Shown one piece after another: positions 38,663 through 48,626 of a stretch of 64,000 bases of DNA. Origin of the DNA: Deroplatys truncata (lineage: Eukaryota > Arthropoda > Insecta > Mantodea > Mantidae); the NCBI GenBank assembly GCA_030765065.1, contig CM060985.1:6572001-6636000 (forward strand). The letters run 5' to 3'. Under the pieces are notes generated by a model. That model was not told where the DNA came from, did not search any database, and saw only the letters and a list, made by a program, of their open reading frames with translations. The position numbers were made by a program, and so were the translations under genes. How positions within the stretch are numbered: position 1 is the first letter of the stretch; each line of letters begins with the position of its first letter.

Positions 38663-39265
38663 ATTGAAACTTATTGTAAACTTATTTGCACCACTTCTAG
38701 CCAGCAGAAGTTACTAGAGTTAAACGCAGCCCATGTGACAGAAGGTGAGGACTTGGCTGTCGTCAATAAATTGGATGAAACAGAAGCTTCCTGCATTGCC
38801 AAGGCTAAGAAATGACTCGAGTGCCCCGCATACATTAACACACTACTCTCCGGTTGGAAAGATGCTCTAGATATCATTGGCAATGTTTCCAGTAAAGAAA
38901 TACCTCGACCAGTTGCATGTTCTTCAAAGTTACACAAGATTCTTCAACGAAATCCTGCTTTTGAAGATATGAAAATCATCAATTGAGTATTGCAGGGAGA
39001 AAAGTATACATGAGAACTACCCCTAGATCCTGCTGCACTGGCATCTATGTTCTACGCTCCAATGACGTCATGTTCCGTTGAAAGAACCTTTTCTTCATAC
39101 AAGAATGTGTTACGTGATAATAGGAAATCGTTTACGTGAGAAAATGTGAGAATGTGTCTACTGCAATACCAAACTATAAATCTTACAACTGAGTACCAGA
39201 AAAGCGAAATTATTGATACCCGTATTGATCCACGAAGCCCCCTCACCTCCAGAAAACTATTTTAA
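38663..39265 (+). pseudogene. hAT transposase C-terminal fragment (broken)
   Basis: A single plus frame runs about 200 codons to a TAA at 39,263, interrupted by four in-frame TGA stops at 38,813, 38,984, 39,011 and 39,137. The diagnostic part is about 39,061-39,180, reading APMTSCSVERTFSSYKNVL followed by an RDNR motif and ENVRMCLLQYQ. This is the C-terminal dimerisation-type region shared by hAT transposases, seen in the CGGBP1-like, BED-finger branch of arthropod elements as I recall it. The KLHKILQRNPAFEDM segment (about 38,930-38,975) fits the same family. The frame starts just after ttattttcag, which could be a splice acceptor, or the 5' part may simply have been deleted. The zinc finger and DDE residues are missing. 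Family assignment is confident; the subfamily is tentative. Confidence 0.82.
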
Positions 39266-39298
39266 GCATATAAGAAACCTAAAATGAAGGTTTATTGC

Positions 39299-39318
39299 AC
39301 CTAAAAATCCGAGCCCTA
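39299..39318 (-). repeat. hAT right terminal inverted repeat
   Basis: Reads acctaaaaatccgagcccta on the plus strand, the near-perfect inverse of the left end. Confidence 0.85.
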
Positions 39319-39326
39319 CTTATAAA
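39319..39326. repeat. Target site duplication, right (cttataaa)
   Basis: Partner of 38,457-38,464, six of eight bases identical. Joining it to the left flank restores the aactcataaacgaaaagtcg-like family sequence. Confidence 0.7.
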
Positions 39327-39629
39327 CGAAAAGTCGGTAAAATACCAAACTTGGTATTTGAGCTGTGCATCTTGCAAAGTGCGACACGAAAATTTTGAAG
39401 AACATACCCAACTTCCCTTTATATGGAAAAATTCTTATTATTTTCTCTACACTTTTTATTAAAATACGATATGTCTCAATGAAAATCAAATGTATATTTT
39501 GAAGTCCTTATGTGTTTTATATAACACAAATCTTACTGCACGAAGATGCGATCTCGTTAAATCAATGTCAATAAATGTTTTTTTTTTTTGTGCGTTAACA
39601 ATTTCCGAGATTTTTTATGTAAAGACACC

Positions 39630-39715
39630 GGAAAAATTGAAGGTCATAGCCGGGATTTGAACACGGTTGTACCGCTGCAACCACTCAGCTAGTATGTATG
39701 ACACTCAATTCGCGT
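39630..39715 (-). ncRNA. tRNA-like fragment, possible tRNA-derived SINE head
   Basis: On the minus strand the sequence reads tagctgagtgg (39,691-39,681), a good A-box, and then gttcaaatccc (39,662-39,652), a good B-box, followed by ggctatgacc. The gap of 18 bases between the boxes is shorter than in a normal tRNA, so this cannot be a working tRNA. A shortened tRNA pseudogene or a SINE head are the two readings. It lies within an interruption of dispersed copy E. No poly-A tail or target duplication was firmly identified. Confidence 0.4.
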
Positions 39716-40060
39716 TAGACAACCAATGTGAATGACGATTTGCAATTCCTACCTACTTTATTGCTGAGGCAAATATTCATCTTGAACAAATATATAATTA
39801 ATTATATAACATAATAATAATCGCCCAGATGTTGTTTCTTATTGTCAAACACTTGCACCTTTTTCAAGTGGTTTGTTTTTGTCGTGGTCACGCAAACAGC
39901 ATCTAATTTGAAAGCCGTCACATAACGACGCGCTTTATAAAAATCTGACTATCGCTTTACCTACAAGCAAATGTGTGATCTGTATTAAAAAGATCTTCTT
40001 CATAGAAGAATAAGCTTTTGTAAGTTACCTTTAGTAGACTGAGTAGGGAAAGTCCTGTGA

Positions 40061-40184
40061 ATACAACGCATTACATTTTTATTAAAACATAAGTTTAAGA
40101 TATTTAATAATAAAAACGTTATCTCCAACTTTATGAAATACTGTCTTAAACCCTCATTTCATTTTGTGTACCAGGGGAAGCATT
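40061..40184. other. AT-rich spacer, nothing recognised
   Basis: Short AT-rich interval between two dispersed-family copies, with no open frame or motif. Confidence 0.4.
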
Positions 40185-40930
40185 GTGGATTTAACTCACT
40201 ACGTATAGTAAGTATTGCATTCCGAGATTTCACCGGAAATACACGTTTTGAGGTGCCCTGAATCCAAATAAAGCATTTTTGGAACAGCGTTACTCAAAAA
40301 CGAAAAGTCGGATAAAGATCAAACTTGGTATTTGAGTTTAGTATCTTCTAAGAATGTCACACTAGATTTTAAAAAATATCTCCCCACCCTAGCTACCCAT
40401 AACATGGAACATTTTTCGAAAATTTTGATTTTCTCAAAAACGGCTCTAAACGATTTTGATTAAAATACCGTATGTTTACGATATTTTCATGGCAAATGAA
40501 ATGCATATCTTGAATTTCCTTGGAATGTCCCCAAAAGTCCTCTTCATTCTGAACGACTTTCGCATAACTAGTCAACCGTAAGAGATAGACAAAGTTTTAC
40601 TACATAAAAATGCAGATCTCCTTAAAAAATACAGTTTATGCCATATACATTTTTTGTAGAGTGAACCATTTCCGAAATATTCATTATTGTTTGTTTGAAT
40701 TTTCCAATACTTATAGTTTTTCTCAAATGGGAATTTGGTATTCGCCTTTTCTTGTCCTGGTAATGTAAAGAGAATGGAATGCGGCACATAGCAACCAGCT
40801 CTTAAAATATTTGAAGCCTACCTTATTCCCGTTGCACCTACAAGGAAATTAGCAGTAAGACCATGAAGTAGATGGAGAATAAGGTTTGTTCAAGAGTGTA
40901 ACACATCAGATGCTTTTTTCGTTTGAGTTG
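40185..40930 (-). repeat. Dispersed repeat family copy B
   Basis: Minus-orientation full-length-like copy that mirrors copy A (29,330-30,255). It carries cactacgtatagtaagtatt at its low end, then accggaaatacacgttttga, ctcaaaaacgaaaagtcgga, catggaacatttttcgaaaa, aaatgcatatcttgaatttc and aaccgtaagagatagacaaa. It ends at agagtgtaacacatcagatg. It lacks the microsatellite and the hAT insertion and so serves as an empty-site comparator. The two minus open frames in it (60 and 71 codons) are not conserved in copies A and C. Confidence 0.62.
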
Positions 40931-41694
40931 CCTTGTATTGTAAGCACATTTTGTATGTCTAGCACAATGTGGATCGTTTTTAAACTGCCTCAGAAACCTC
41001 ATTCTTTGCATATTCATAAAAACTGATAAGCATATACATTAAAGACATAGCATTTTTCGAAATACCACAATTTAAGGTAACTCTATGGTGAAATTTGGAA
41101 AATCCACAATTCTTAACCAATTGTTTTGAAAGTTTAATCAGGCTATGTGATAACTGAGCGCAAAGCTGTAAATACTTTAGCTATTATTTAAATAAATATT
41201 GTCACTTATATGAAATGTTGCAGACGTCAATTATTTAATTTGGTGCAATAAACGTTTTCCTAACATTAGCTAAAGATATTGGTGAGACAGATCGGCTTTG
41301 TTTTCCATATTTGTTTAACTATAGAACAAGACATTTTGTTGTGTTCTTCAGAAAAATCACCCCCAGATTTCATTATTTTACAGTTTATACAATATTATGT
41401 GAAAACGATTGACATATTTTAAAAACAGGCCTTTTGAAGCTCTTTGTCTATGTTTTGTATGCCGGCTTGAACATTTCAGAAAAACTGGTGAGACACTGTA
41501 TGTACTGAAGCCAAGTTTAAAGATTGCTATGTTTATGTCCTTGATATGGGGTGAGACAATGCCCATTAAAGGCATAACATCCTCTTCTAGGCTTTAAATG
41601 AAAAACAAAAAGTGAAAGTTTTAATGTCAGCCTTGTGTCTTCTCGTTTTGTTTCCAACTTGTACTTTCTTTTCCTTCACACATGCTCATAAAAT
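40931..41694. other. AT-rich spacer, no supported gene
   Basis: Low-complexity AT-rich DNA with short open frames on both strands, for example 41,409-41,597 plus and 41,378-41,575 minus, which overlap each other antisense. No domain, repeat landmark or RNA signature was found. Confidence 0.45.
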
Positions 41695-42085
41695 TAATAT
41701 TGTTAAGAATCGTATGCCTTACATTCACACGACTTTCTCTACCCACTACCGTTTGTTCTTATGTAGCTTCTACAAACTAATTCTGTCTACGTCATATTAA
41801 TCTAGATTATATAGTGCTTCCATGACATAATAGCGAGAAACCATGCAAATATCTTTACTGTGTGACGATTTAAACGAAATCTTCCCGTTAAGGGGTGTCA
41901 CATATTTGCAACACTTCAACTCAAATACCAAGTTTTTGTTTTTGGTCATGCTGTACACACACGCACAGTTTTCTAAATGTACCGTGTTTGAATTCAAGAG
42001 GCCTCAAAACGTGTATTTTCGGTGAAACCTCGGCATCAGAGTTTTCATGGAAACCAATATTTCCGTGGTAAAGAATGCAAGAATA
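41695..42085 (+). repeat. Dispersed repeat family copy G, internally deleted
   Basis: Starts with ttacattcacacgactttct (41,718) and ends with gtggtaaagaatgc, like the two ends of copy A, but is only about 0.39 kb. It keeps atgctgtacacacacgcaca at the microsatellite position and cctcaaaacgtgtattttcg. Confidence 0.55.
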
Positions 42086-42547
42086 TGATTTTATGTTGGG
42101 AGGAATTTTACACTGTTTCAAATGTGGAGAGGAAAATTTGGTATAGCTGTACAGTAAGGCAGTTCCTGCAAACAAATGAAAGTGACTAATTTGGTGCGTT
42201 TTAATAGCTCACGAAAACATAATCTACTTTTCGCATTTATCAACTGGTCTTAACCGAATTAAGGTTATCCAACCACAAAAAAGGGCCAAAATCCATGAAC
42301 ATATATTTTAGCGTTACTAAACAATCATTCATTTTGTGTAAATTTTTAAGAGTCTCGCATTTAAAATGTTATTTTCTCCCAAACTAATAGCATAATTAAC
42401 ACTTCCTCACTATAACTTATTAATATACTCTCAGGCAATTTGACTATAAAGTATTAAATCTTTTAAAAAAATTGTGTCTTGTGTGTGGAGAAATTTTTCA
42501 AAAGAGTAAAAATGAAAAGAAAAAATTGTATCTGGGGAATTAATTTT
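42086..42547. other. AT-rich spacer, nothing recognised
   Basis: No gene, satellite unit or recognisable family landmark. Runs of A and T dominate. Confidence 0.4.
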
Positions 42548-43115
42548 GAAAATCGGATGTGTTCATTCACACTCTTCTACAAAAGCTTATTTTCGTATCT
42601 GCTTCTTGTTAAACATTCGTTGTAGATACAAGAGCAGACTGAAGTAATCATTTGAAAAGCAAACAAGTAGTGACTTGAAAACGCTAAACGTATTTGAAAA
42701 TTGAGACCAATAACAAAGAACATCTGGGAAATGGTTAATGCCACATAACGGGACATTTTATGTGTATTGTCTTAACTAAGAGGAGCCTCCCACAATATTC
42801 AACATATACATTTCATTTTCCATGAAAATCTCTTGTATAGTATTTTAATCAAAATCGTTAAAGCCTTTCTTTTTTTTCAGAAAACCAAATTTAACGATAA
42901 TTTTTCCAAGTAAATGATAGTATGGGTGGGGGAATTTTCTTGTAAATCTTCGTTTCGCGTCCTCGGAATATGCAAAACTTAAATAATAATTTTGGTATTT
43001 TACCGACTTTTCGTTTTCTGAGACATTTTTCTAAAAGTGCTTTTTGTTCAAGGGGCCTTAAAACGTGTATTTCCGGCGAAATCAGGTTATGGGATTTTTT
43101 ATATAATGCAATAAT
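42548..43115 (+). repeat. Dispersed repeat family copy D
   Basis: Plus orientation. Landmarks in order are gatgtgttcattcacactct, atacatttcattttccatga, aatcaaaatcgttaaagcc, ggtgggggaattttcttgta, ttttaccgacttttcg and aaaacgtgtatttccggcga. The microsatellite segment is nearly absent. Many stops in every frame. Confidence 0.58.
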
Positions 43116-43427
43116 GCACCCGCTGTGTTATAAATAAGCATTAAAATTTATTTTATTCAAAACTACTAGGGTAATTAAAAATTCATTTCTACAGTTTAGT
43201 AATCTGTCTAGTATTAAAAATCTTAAATATGAAATTTTAAAAAAAATGCATTCTGTGGAGTAATTTTGAAAACTGAAAAAAATAATATGTCGGGAAGTAA
43301 ATTTAAAAGATGCTCGAAATTATCATAAGTAAAAATTAAAACCTTATTACCGTATTAGAATTTGAAATGAATTGTGGATTTTGTAAATTTCACTAGTTAT
43401 AAATTGTGACATAAATAAGAAGAGTGC
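43116..43427. other. AT-rich spacer, nothing recognised
   Basis: Strongly AT-rich, with no open frame of note. It precedes an abrupt rise in GC at about 43,428. Confidence 0.4.
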
Positions 43428-43612
43428 GGCCGAGCGAATGCATCTCTCAAATAGGGGTCGCATCAGTTTCAAGTAAGTACTTACCAAGAGCTCCAGCGAC
43501 AGCAAGAGGAGACACCCGCCATCAGCGATATGCTACATCCAACTGCAACCCCCAGCAGCTCCTGGCTACCATGGTAACGGCCGCACGTGCGCGCTAGCAC
43601 CCCCACACATTA
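43428..43612 (-). promoter_or_regulatory. GC-rich island, candidate promoter and first exon (minus)
   Basis: A 185-bp GC-rich, CpG-containing island in otherwise AT-rich DNA. On the minus strand it holds, in order: cgcacgtgcg (43,591-43,582, a palindrome with an E-box, somewhat NRF-1-like); an ATG in good context (ttaccatgg, A at 43,573) that opens a 16-codon frame; a second ATG at 43,522 whose gctgatggcggg context resembles a YY1 site; and a strong splice donor, ctcttg|gtaagt, with exon end at 43,485. The second ATG would give MAGVSSCCRWSS before the donor, and its start overlaps the stop of the first frame. Each signal is weak alone. It could be the 5' end of a gene running left, a transposon promoter, or chance. 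No downstream exon was identified. Confidence 0.3.
43473..43484. repeat. Perfect palindrome gtaagtacttac
   Basis: Twelve-base perfect palindrome that presents a gtaagt splice-donor hexamer on both strands. The minus-strand context (cttg before it) is the better donor. Confidence 0.7.
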
Positions 43613-43809
43613 AATCTTTCATTTTTCAAAATGTTGAGCTAAGCCCGTGTAATTACGTCCTGGTTCATTCAAATAAGACGTTCGTCAGCAAATTCTCAAC
43701 CAGATGCCACACAAGTCGTTCAGAATGTGCCATTTTCTTGAAGGTCTTAGAAAATGCCAACTTTGCGATGTGTATGGCATTTTAATTTCGAATGGTGCTG
43801 TTCACTCAA
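43613..43809. other. Spacer, nothing recognised
   Basis: Return to AT-rich DNA between the GC island and dispersed copy C. Contains the beginning of a 64-codon plus frame with no motif. Confidence 0.4.
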
Positions 43810-44640
43810 ACCTTCTCTTATAGCAGGCATTGCATTCCACACAAAAATTCATTACCGAGATTTCACCGAAAATACAAGTTTTGAGGCCACTTGGATGAAA
43901 AAAAATGAATTTTTTGAAAAAGGTCTATTTGTGAATGTGTCTGAATAGCATAACTCACAAACTAAAAGTCGGGTAAATACCAAACTTGGCACTTTATCTT
44001 CCAAATATGAGATATGAAGACTTTTAAGAATATCTCTCCACCCCAAACAACCCTTTATACGCAACATTTTTCGATATGTCTTATTTTCTAAAAAGATGGC
44101 TCTAACGATTTTGATTAAAATATGTTATATTAAACATATTTATATGACAAATAAAATGTACATCTTGAAATCTCTGGGAATAGCCTGTGAAGTCCTCTTC
44201 ATTCGGAAGGAATTTTGTATAATGTTGTTTAACTTGTAAACATAAGCGATAGCCAAAAACGTACTACACAAAAAATGTAGATCTCTTTAAAACACACAAT
44301 TTATTTGAAATAACTTTGTTGGTGGCATAAGCCATTAACAAGATATCCGTTATTAATGGCTCGAATTGTTCAATACTTACATTCTTTGAAGTCGTGTCAG
44401 CATTCAGTTGTTTCTCGCGATGTCATGGAAACAGTGTGGAGCATATAGCGTCCAGTTGTTTAACATTTGACTATCGCTGTTCTCTATTACGAAATGTGTA
44501 ATGTAGCTGTTTCTGTAAATGTTTATCTCTATTAAAATGTAGTAGATATAGGAATACTTTTCGTAAGAATAGTTTGAATAGCCACTAATGAGCGCTAGAG
44601 GGTAGAGAAAGTCATGTGAATGTAACGCATCAGACTTTTA
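43810..44640 (-). repeat. Dispersed repeat family copy C
   Basis: Long minus copy running from ccttctcttatagcaggc to gggtagagaaagtcatgtga and acgcatcagac. It retains agcataactcacaaactaaa at 43,948, uninterrupted, which is the best empty-site comparator for the hAT insertion. A minus frame (43,852-44,067, 71 codons) shares GWRDILKSL- and FSVKSR-like words with the plus frame in copy A, showing these are equivalent positions. A disrupted ancestral coding segment is possible but unproven. Its end, 44,398-44,635, is the near copy of 29,078-29,320. Confidence 0.62.
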
Positions 44641-44965
44641 GAAAAAGGTCTGTGCGTATGTGTGTCCCTGAATATCATAACTGGCAAAAGTGCGATAAAA
44701 ACCCAAGTTGGTATCTTACAGGGATGTGACACTCCAAATTAACCTTTAAATGGAAAAGGTGAAACTTTCTCAAAATACACTAGCGAATTCAGTTAAACTA
44801 CCATTGCGAAATAAAATGTTGCATTTTTGGGGAAGAGTCCGGGAAACTCTCTTCAATCTGAATGAGTTTGCTAAGTATAATAAATGTCTTTAAACCATGC
44901 AATTTATCACATAAACATTTTCGTTCTTTATCTATTCCCGAGATATTCTTTGTTATTGGTTACAA
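44641..44965 (-). repeat. Dispersed repeat family copy F, truncated
   Basis: Begins abruptly at tttagaaaaaggtctgtgcg, immediately after the end of copy C, and continues with atcataactggcaaaagtgc, ccaagttggtatc, gaaataaaatgttgc and cttcaatctgaatgagtttg. Two copies are therefore joined directly in the same orientation. Confidence 0.55.
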
Positions 44966-45293
44966 ATACTTAAACTTTATTAAAGTCACAGCAAGAACGT
45001 GAAGTTTCTCTTTGTCTGCCTTCTCAATGAAAGTTTACCTCAGCAGCAACTAAGAGTGGTTACAACGCTCATATTCCACAAAGCCGGACAGAGCTCGAAC
45101 CCCGGTACACGCATATGGAATTTCTGGCTCATGAGGCGGCGTCTGGGCGCGATTTCCTTAAAAAATTCTTCCATCATCACCTTTCCATTCATTCATTTCA
45201 CCTTCATTTCATATCATCTTCTTCCGTCACTTTCATACACGCCGATCCCCCGTTCCGGGTTGTTCACTCTCTGATTCAATGTCCGTCGCTCCT
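44966..45293. other. Junction DNA before satellite 3
   Basis: GC content rises. A word agctcgaaccccgg at 45,092 resembles an inverted tRNA B-box, but I found no matching A-box. It is followed by ttc/att-rich sequence (ccattcattcatttcacctt near 45,184) that resembles retroposon tail-type DNA without my being able to name a family. Two plus frames (91 and 69 codons) cross it and enter the satellite; neither shows a domain. Confidence 0.4.
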
Positions 45294-48200
45294 CTACGGG
45301 GCTATGACCCTGTCTCGGGTGTAGATCCTACATACCTGGCTACGGGGCTATGACCCTGGTCTCGGGTGTAGGTCCTTCATACCTGGCTACGGGGCTATGA
45401 CCCTGGTCTCGGGTGTAGGTCCTTCATACCTGCCTACGGGGCTATGACCCTGGTCTCGGGTGTAGGTCCTTCATACCTGGCTACGGGGCTATGGCCATGG
45501 TCTCGGGTGTAAGTCCTACATACCTGGCTACAGGGCTATGACCCTGGTCTCGGGTGTAGGTCCTTCATACCTGGCTACGGGGCTATGACCCCGGTCTCGG
45601 GTGTAGGTCCTTCATACCTGGCTACGGGGCTATGACCCCGGTCTCGGGTGTAAGTCCTTCATACCTGGCTACGGGGCTATGGCCATGGTCTCGGGTGTAA
45701 GTCCTTCATACCTGGCTACGGGGCTATGACCCCGGTCTCGGGTGTAGGTCCTTCATACCTGGCTACGGGGCTATGGCCATGGTCTCGGGTGTAGGTCCTT
45801 CATACCTGGCTACGGGGCTATGACCCTGGTCTCGGGTGTAGGTCCTTCATACCTGGCTACGGGGCTATGACCCTGGTCTCGGGTGTAGGTCCTTCATACC
45901 TGGCTACGGGGCTATGACCCCGGTCTCGGGTGTAAGTCCTTCATACCTGGCTACGGGGCTATGACCCTGGTCTCCGGTGTAAGTCCTTCATACCTGGCTA
46001 CGGGGCTATGACCCCGGTCTCGGGTGTAGGTCCTTCATACCTGGCTACGGGGCTATGACCCTGGTCTCGGGTGTAGGTCCTTCATACCTGGCTACGGGGC
46101 TATGACCCTGGTCTCGGGTGTAGGTCCTTCATACCTGGCTACGGGGCTATGACCCCGGTCTCGGGTGTAAGTCCTTCATACCTGGCTACGGGGCTATGAC
46201 CCTGGTCTCGGGTGTAGGTCCTTCATACCTGGCTACGGGGCTATGACCCCGGTCTCGGGTGTAAGTCCTTCATACCTGGCTACGGGGCTATGACCCTGGT
46301 CTCGGGTGTAGGTCCTTCATACCTGGCTACGGGGCTATGACCCCGGTCTCGGGTGTAAGTCCTTCATACCTGGCTACGGGGCTATGACCCTGGTCTCGGG
46401 TGTAGGTCCTTCATACCTGGCTACGGGGCTATGACCCTGGTCTCGGGTGTAAGTCCTTCATACCTGCCTACGGGGCTATGACCCTGGTCTCGGGTGTAGG
46501 TCCTTCATACCTGGCTACGGGGCTATGACCCTGGTCTCGGGTGTAAGTCCTTCATACCTGGCTACGGGGCTATGACCCCGGTCTCGGGTGTAGGTCCTTC
46601 ATACCTGGCTACGGGGCTATGACCCCGGTCTCGGGTGTAGGTCCTACATAGCTAGCTACGGGGCTATGACCCCGGTCTCGGGTGTAGGTCCTTCATACCT
46701 GCCTACGGGGCTATGACCCTGGTCTCGGGTGTAGGTCCTTCATACCTGGCTACGGGGCTATGACCCTGGTCTCGGGTGTAGGTCCTTCATACCTGGCTAC
46801 GGGGCTATGGCCATGGTCTCGGGTGTAAGTCCTACATACCTGGCTACAGGGCTATAACCCTGGTCTCGGGTGTAGGTCCTTCATACCTGGCTACGGGGCT
46901 ATGACCATGGTCTCGGGTGTAAGTCCTACATACCTGCCTACGGGGCTATGTTTCTGGTCTCTGGTGTAAGTCCTTCATACCTGGCTACGGGGCTATGACC
47001 CTGGTCTCGGGTGAAGGTCCTACATACCTAGCCACGGGGCTATGACCATGGTCTCGGGTGTAGGTCCTACATACCTAGCTACGGGGCTATAACCCTGGTC
47101 TGGGGTGTAGGTCCTACATACCTGGCTACGGGGCTATGATCATGGTCTCGGGTGTAGGTCCTACATACCTGGCTACGGGGCTATGATCATGGTCTCGGGT
47201 GTAGGTCCTTCATACCTGGCTACGGGGCTATGAACCTGGTCTGGGGTGTAGGTCCTACATACCTGGCTACGGGGCTATGATCGTGATCTCGGGTGTAGGT
47301 TCTTCATACCTGGCTACGGGGCTATGACCCTGGTCTCGGGTGTAGGACCTTCACACCTAGCTACGGGGCTATGACCCTAGTCTCGGTTGTAGGTCCTACA
47401 TAGCTAGCTACGGGGCTATGACCCTGGTCTCGGGTGTAGGTCCTTCATACCTAGCTACGGGGCTATGACCCTAGTCTCGGGAGTAGGTCCTACATACCTG
47501 GCTAGCGGGCTATGATAATGGTCTCGGGTGTAGGTCCTACATACCTGGCTACGGGGCTATGACCCTGGTCTCGGGTGTAGGTCCTTCATACCTAGCTACG
47601 GGACTATGACTCTGGTCTCGGGTGTAGGTCCTACATACCTAGCTACGGGGCTATGACCCTGGTCTCGGGTGTAGGTCCTACATACCTGGATACGGGGCTA
47701 TGACCCTGGTCTCGGGTTAGGTCCTACATACCTGGCTACGGGGCTATGACCCTGGTCTCGGGTGTAGGTCCTACATACCTAGCTACGGGGCTATGACCCT
47801 GGTCTCGGGTGTAGGTCCTTCATACCTGGCTACGGGCTTATGGCCCTGGTTTCGGGTGTAGGTCCTACATACCTAGCTACGGGCTATGAGCCTGATCTCG
47901 GGTGTAGGTCCTACATACCTGGCTTCGAGCTTATGGCCTTGGTCTCGGGTGTAGGTCCTACATACGTAGCTACGGGGCTATGACCCTGGTCTCGGGTGTA
48001 GGTCCTACATACCTGGCTACGGGGTTATGACCCTGGTCTCAGGTGTAGGTCCTACATACCTGGCTACGGGGCTATGACCCTGGTCTCAGGTGTAGGTCCT
48101 ACATACCTAGTTACGGGGCTATGACCGTGGTCTCGGGTGTAGGTCCTACACACCTGGCTACGGGGCTATGACCCTGGTCTCGGGTGTAGGTCCTTCTTAC

Positions 48201-48626
48201 CTGCCTACGTGGCTATGACCCTGGTCTCGGGTGTAGGTCCTACATACCTGGCTACGGGGCTATGACCCTGGTCTCGGATGTAAGACCTTCATACTTGGCT
48301 ACGGGGCTATGACCCTGGTCTCGGGTGTAGGTTCTTCATACCTGGCTACGGGGCTATGACCCTGGTCTCGGGTGTAGGTCCTTCATACCTGCCTACGGGG
48401 CTATGACCCTGGTCTCGGGTGTAGGTCCTTCATACCTGGCTACGGGTCTATGATCCTGGTCTCGGGTGTAGGTCCTACATACCTGGCTACGGGGCTATGA
48501 CCCTGCTCTCGGGTGTAGGTCCTACATACCAAGCTACGGGGCTATGGCCCTGGTCTCGGGTGTAGTTCCTTATACCTGCCTACGGGACTGTGACTTTGGT
48601 CTCGGGTGTAAGTCCTACATACCTGG
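45294..48626. repeat. Satellite 3A: 47-bp units
   Basis: About 71 head-to-tail units beginning ctacggggctatgaccctgg and ending ttcatacctgg. Variants include ccccgg/ccctgg/ccatgg, ttcat/tacat and cctggc/cctgcc/cctagc. The left half is fairly uniform; from about 46,900 the units are more diverged and carry tacat and cctagc, which approach the 3B type. No gene is embedded. Confidence 0.97.

Larger units (their letters stand above)
38465..39318 (+). mobile_element. hAT-superfamily element, 854-bp internal-deletion relic
   Basis: The ends are tagggcccggagttttaggt (38,465-38,484) and, on the other strand, tagggctcggatttttaggt (39,318-39,299), agreeing at 18 of 20 positions. They are flanked by a degenerate 8-bp duplication. 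The interior holds the C-terminal part of a transposase in plus orientation (38,663-39,265). The N-terminal BED finger and most of the catalytic region are absent, so the copy cannot move by itself. The short word acctaaa recurs near both ends (about 38,586, 38,606, 38,614, 39,276 and 39,299), as expected of subterminal transposase-binding repeats in hAT elements; that role is inferred. The element inserted into a copy of the local dispersed family, whose uninterrupted relatives give the empty site. Confidence 0.88.
38278..40060 (-). repeat. Dispersed repeat family copy E, split by insertions
   Basis: Left arm 38,278-38,464 runs from actttctttactacacttac through accgagatttcaccgaaaat and the (TG)n tract to agcataactcataac. 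The right arm resumes at 39,319 with cttataaacgaaaagtcggt and continues through aataccaaacttggtatttg to gagtagggaaagtcctgtg (about 40,050). The two arms join in register with uninterrupted copies at 40,281 and 43,948, so the 854 bp between them is an insertion. Further sequence, including a tRNA-like fragment, sits at about 39,630-39,835. Confidence 0.65.

Noticed and set aside
45080..45115. Possible second tRNA-derived SINE (inverted B-box-like agctcgaacc)
   Set aside because: No A-box at a suitable distance on the same strand, and no cloverleaf pairing found.
44999..45324. Plus-strand open frames of 91 and 69 codons running into satellite 3
   Set aside because: Overlapping frames in low-complexity ttc/att-rich sequence without a domain. 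The longer of the two reaches the satellite boundary by chance.
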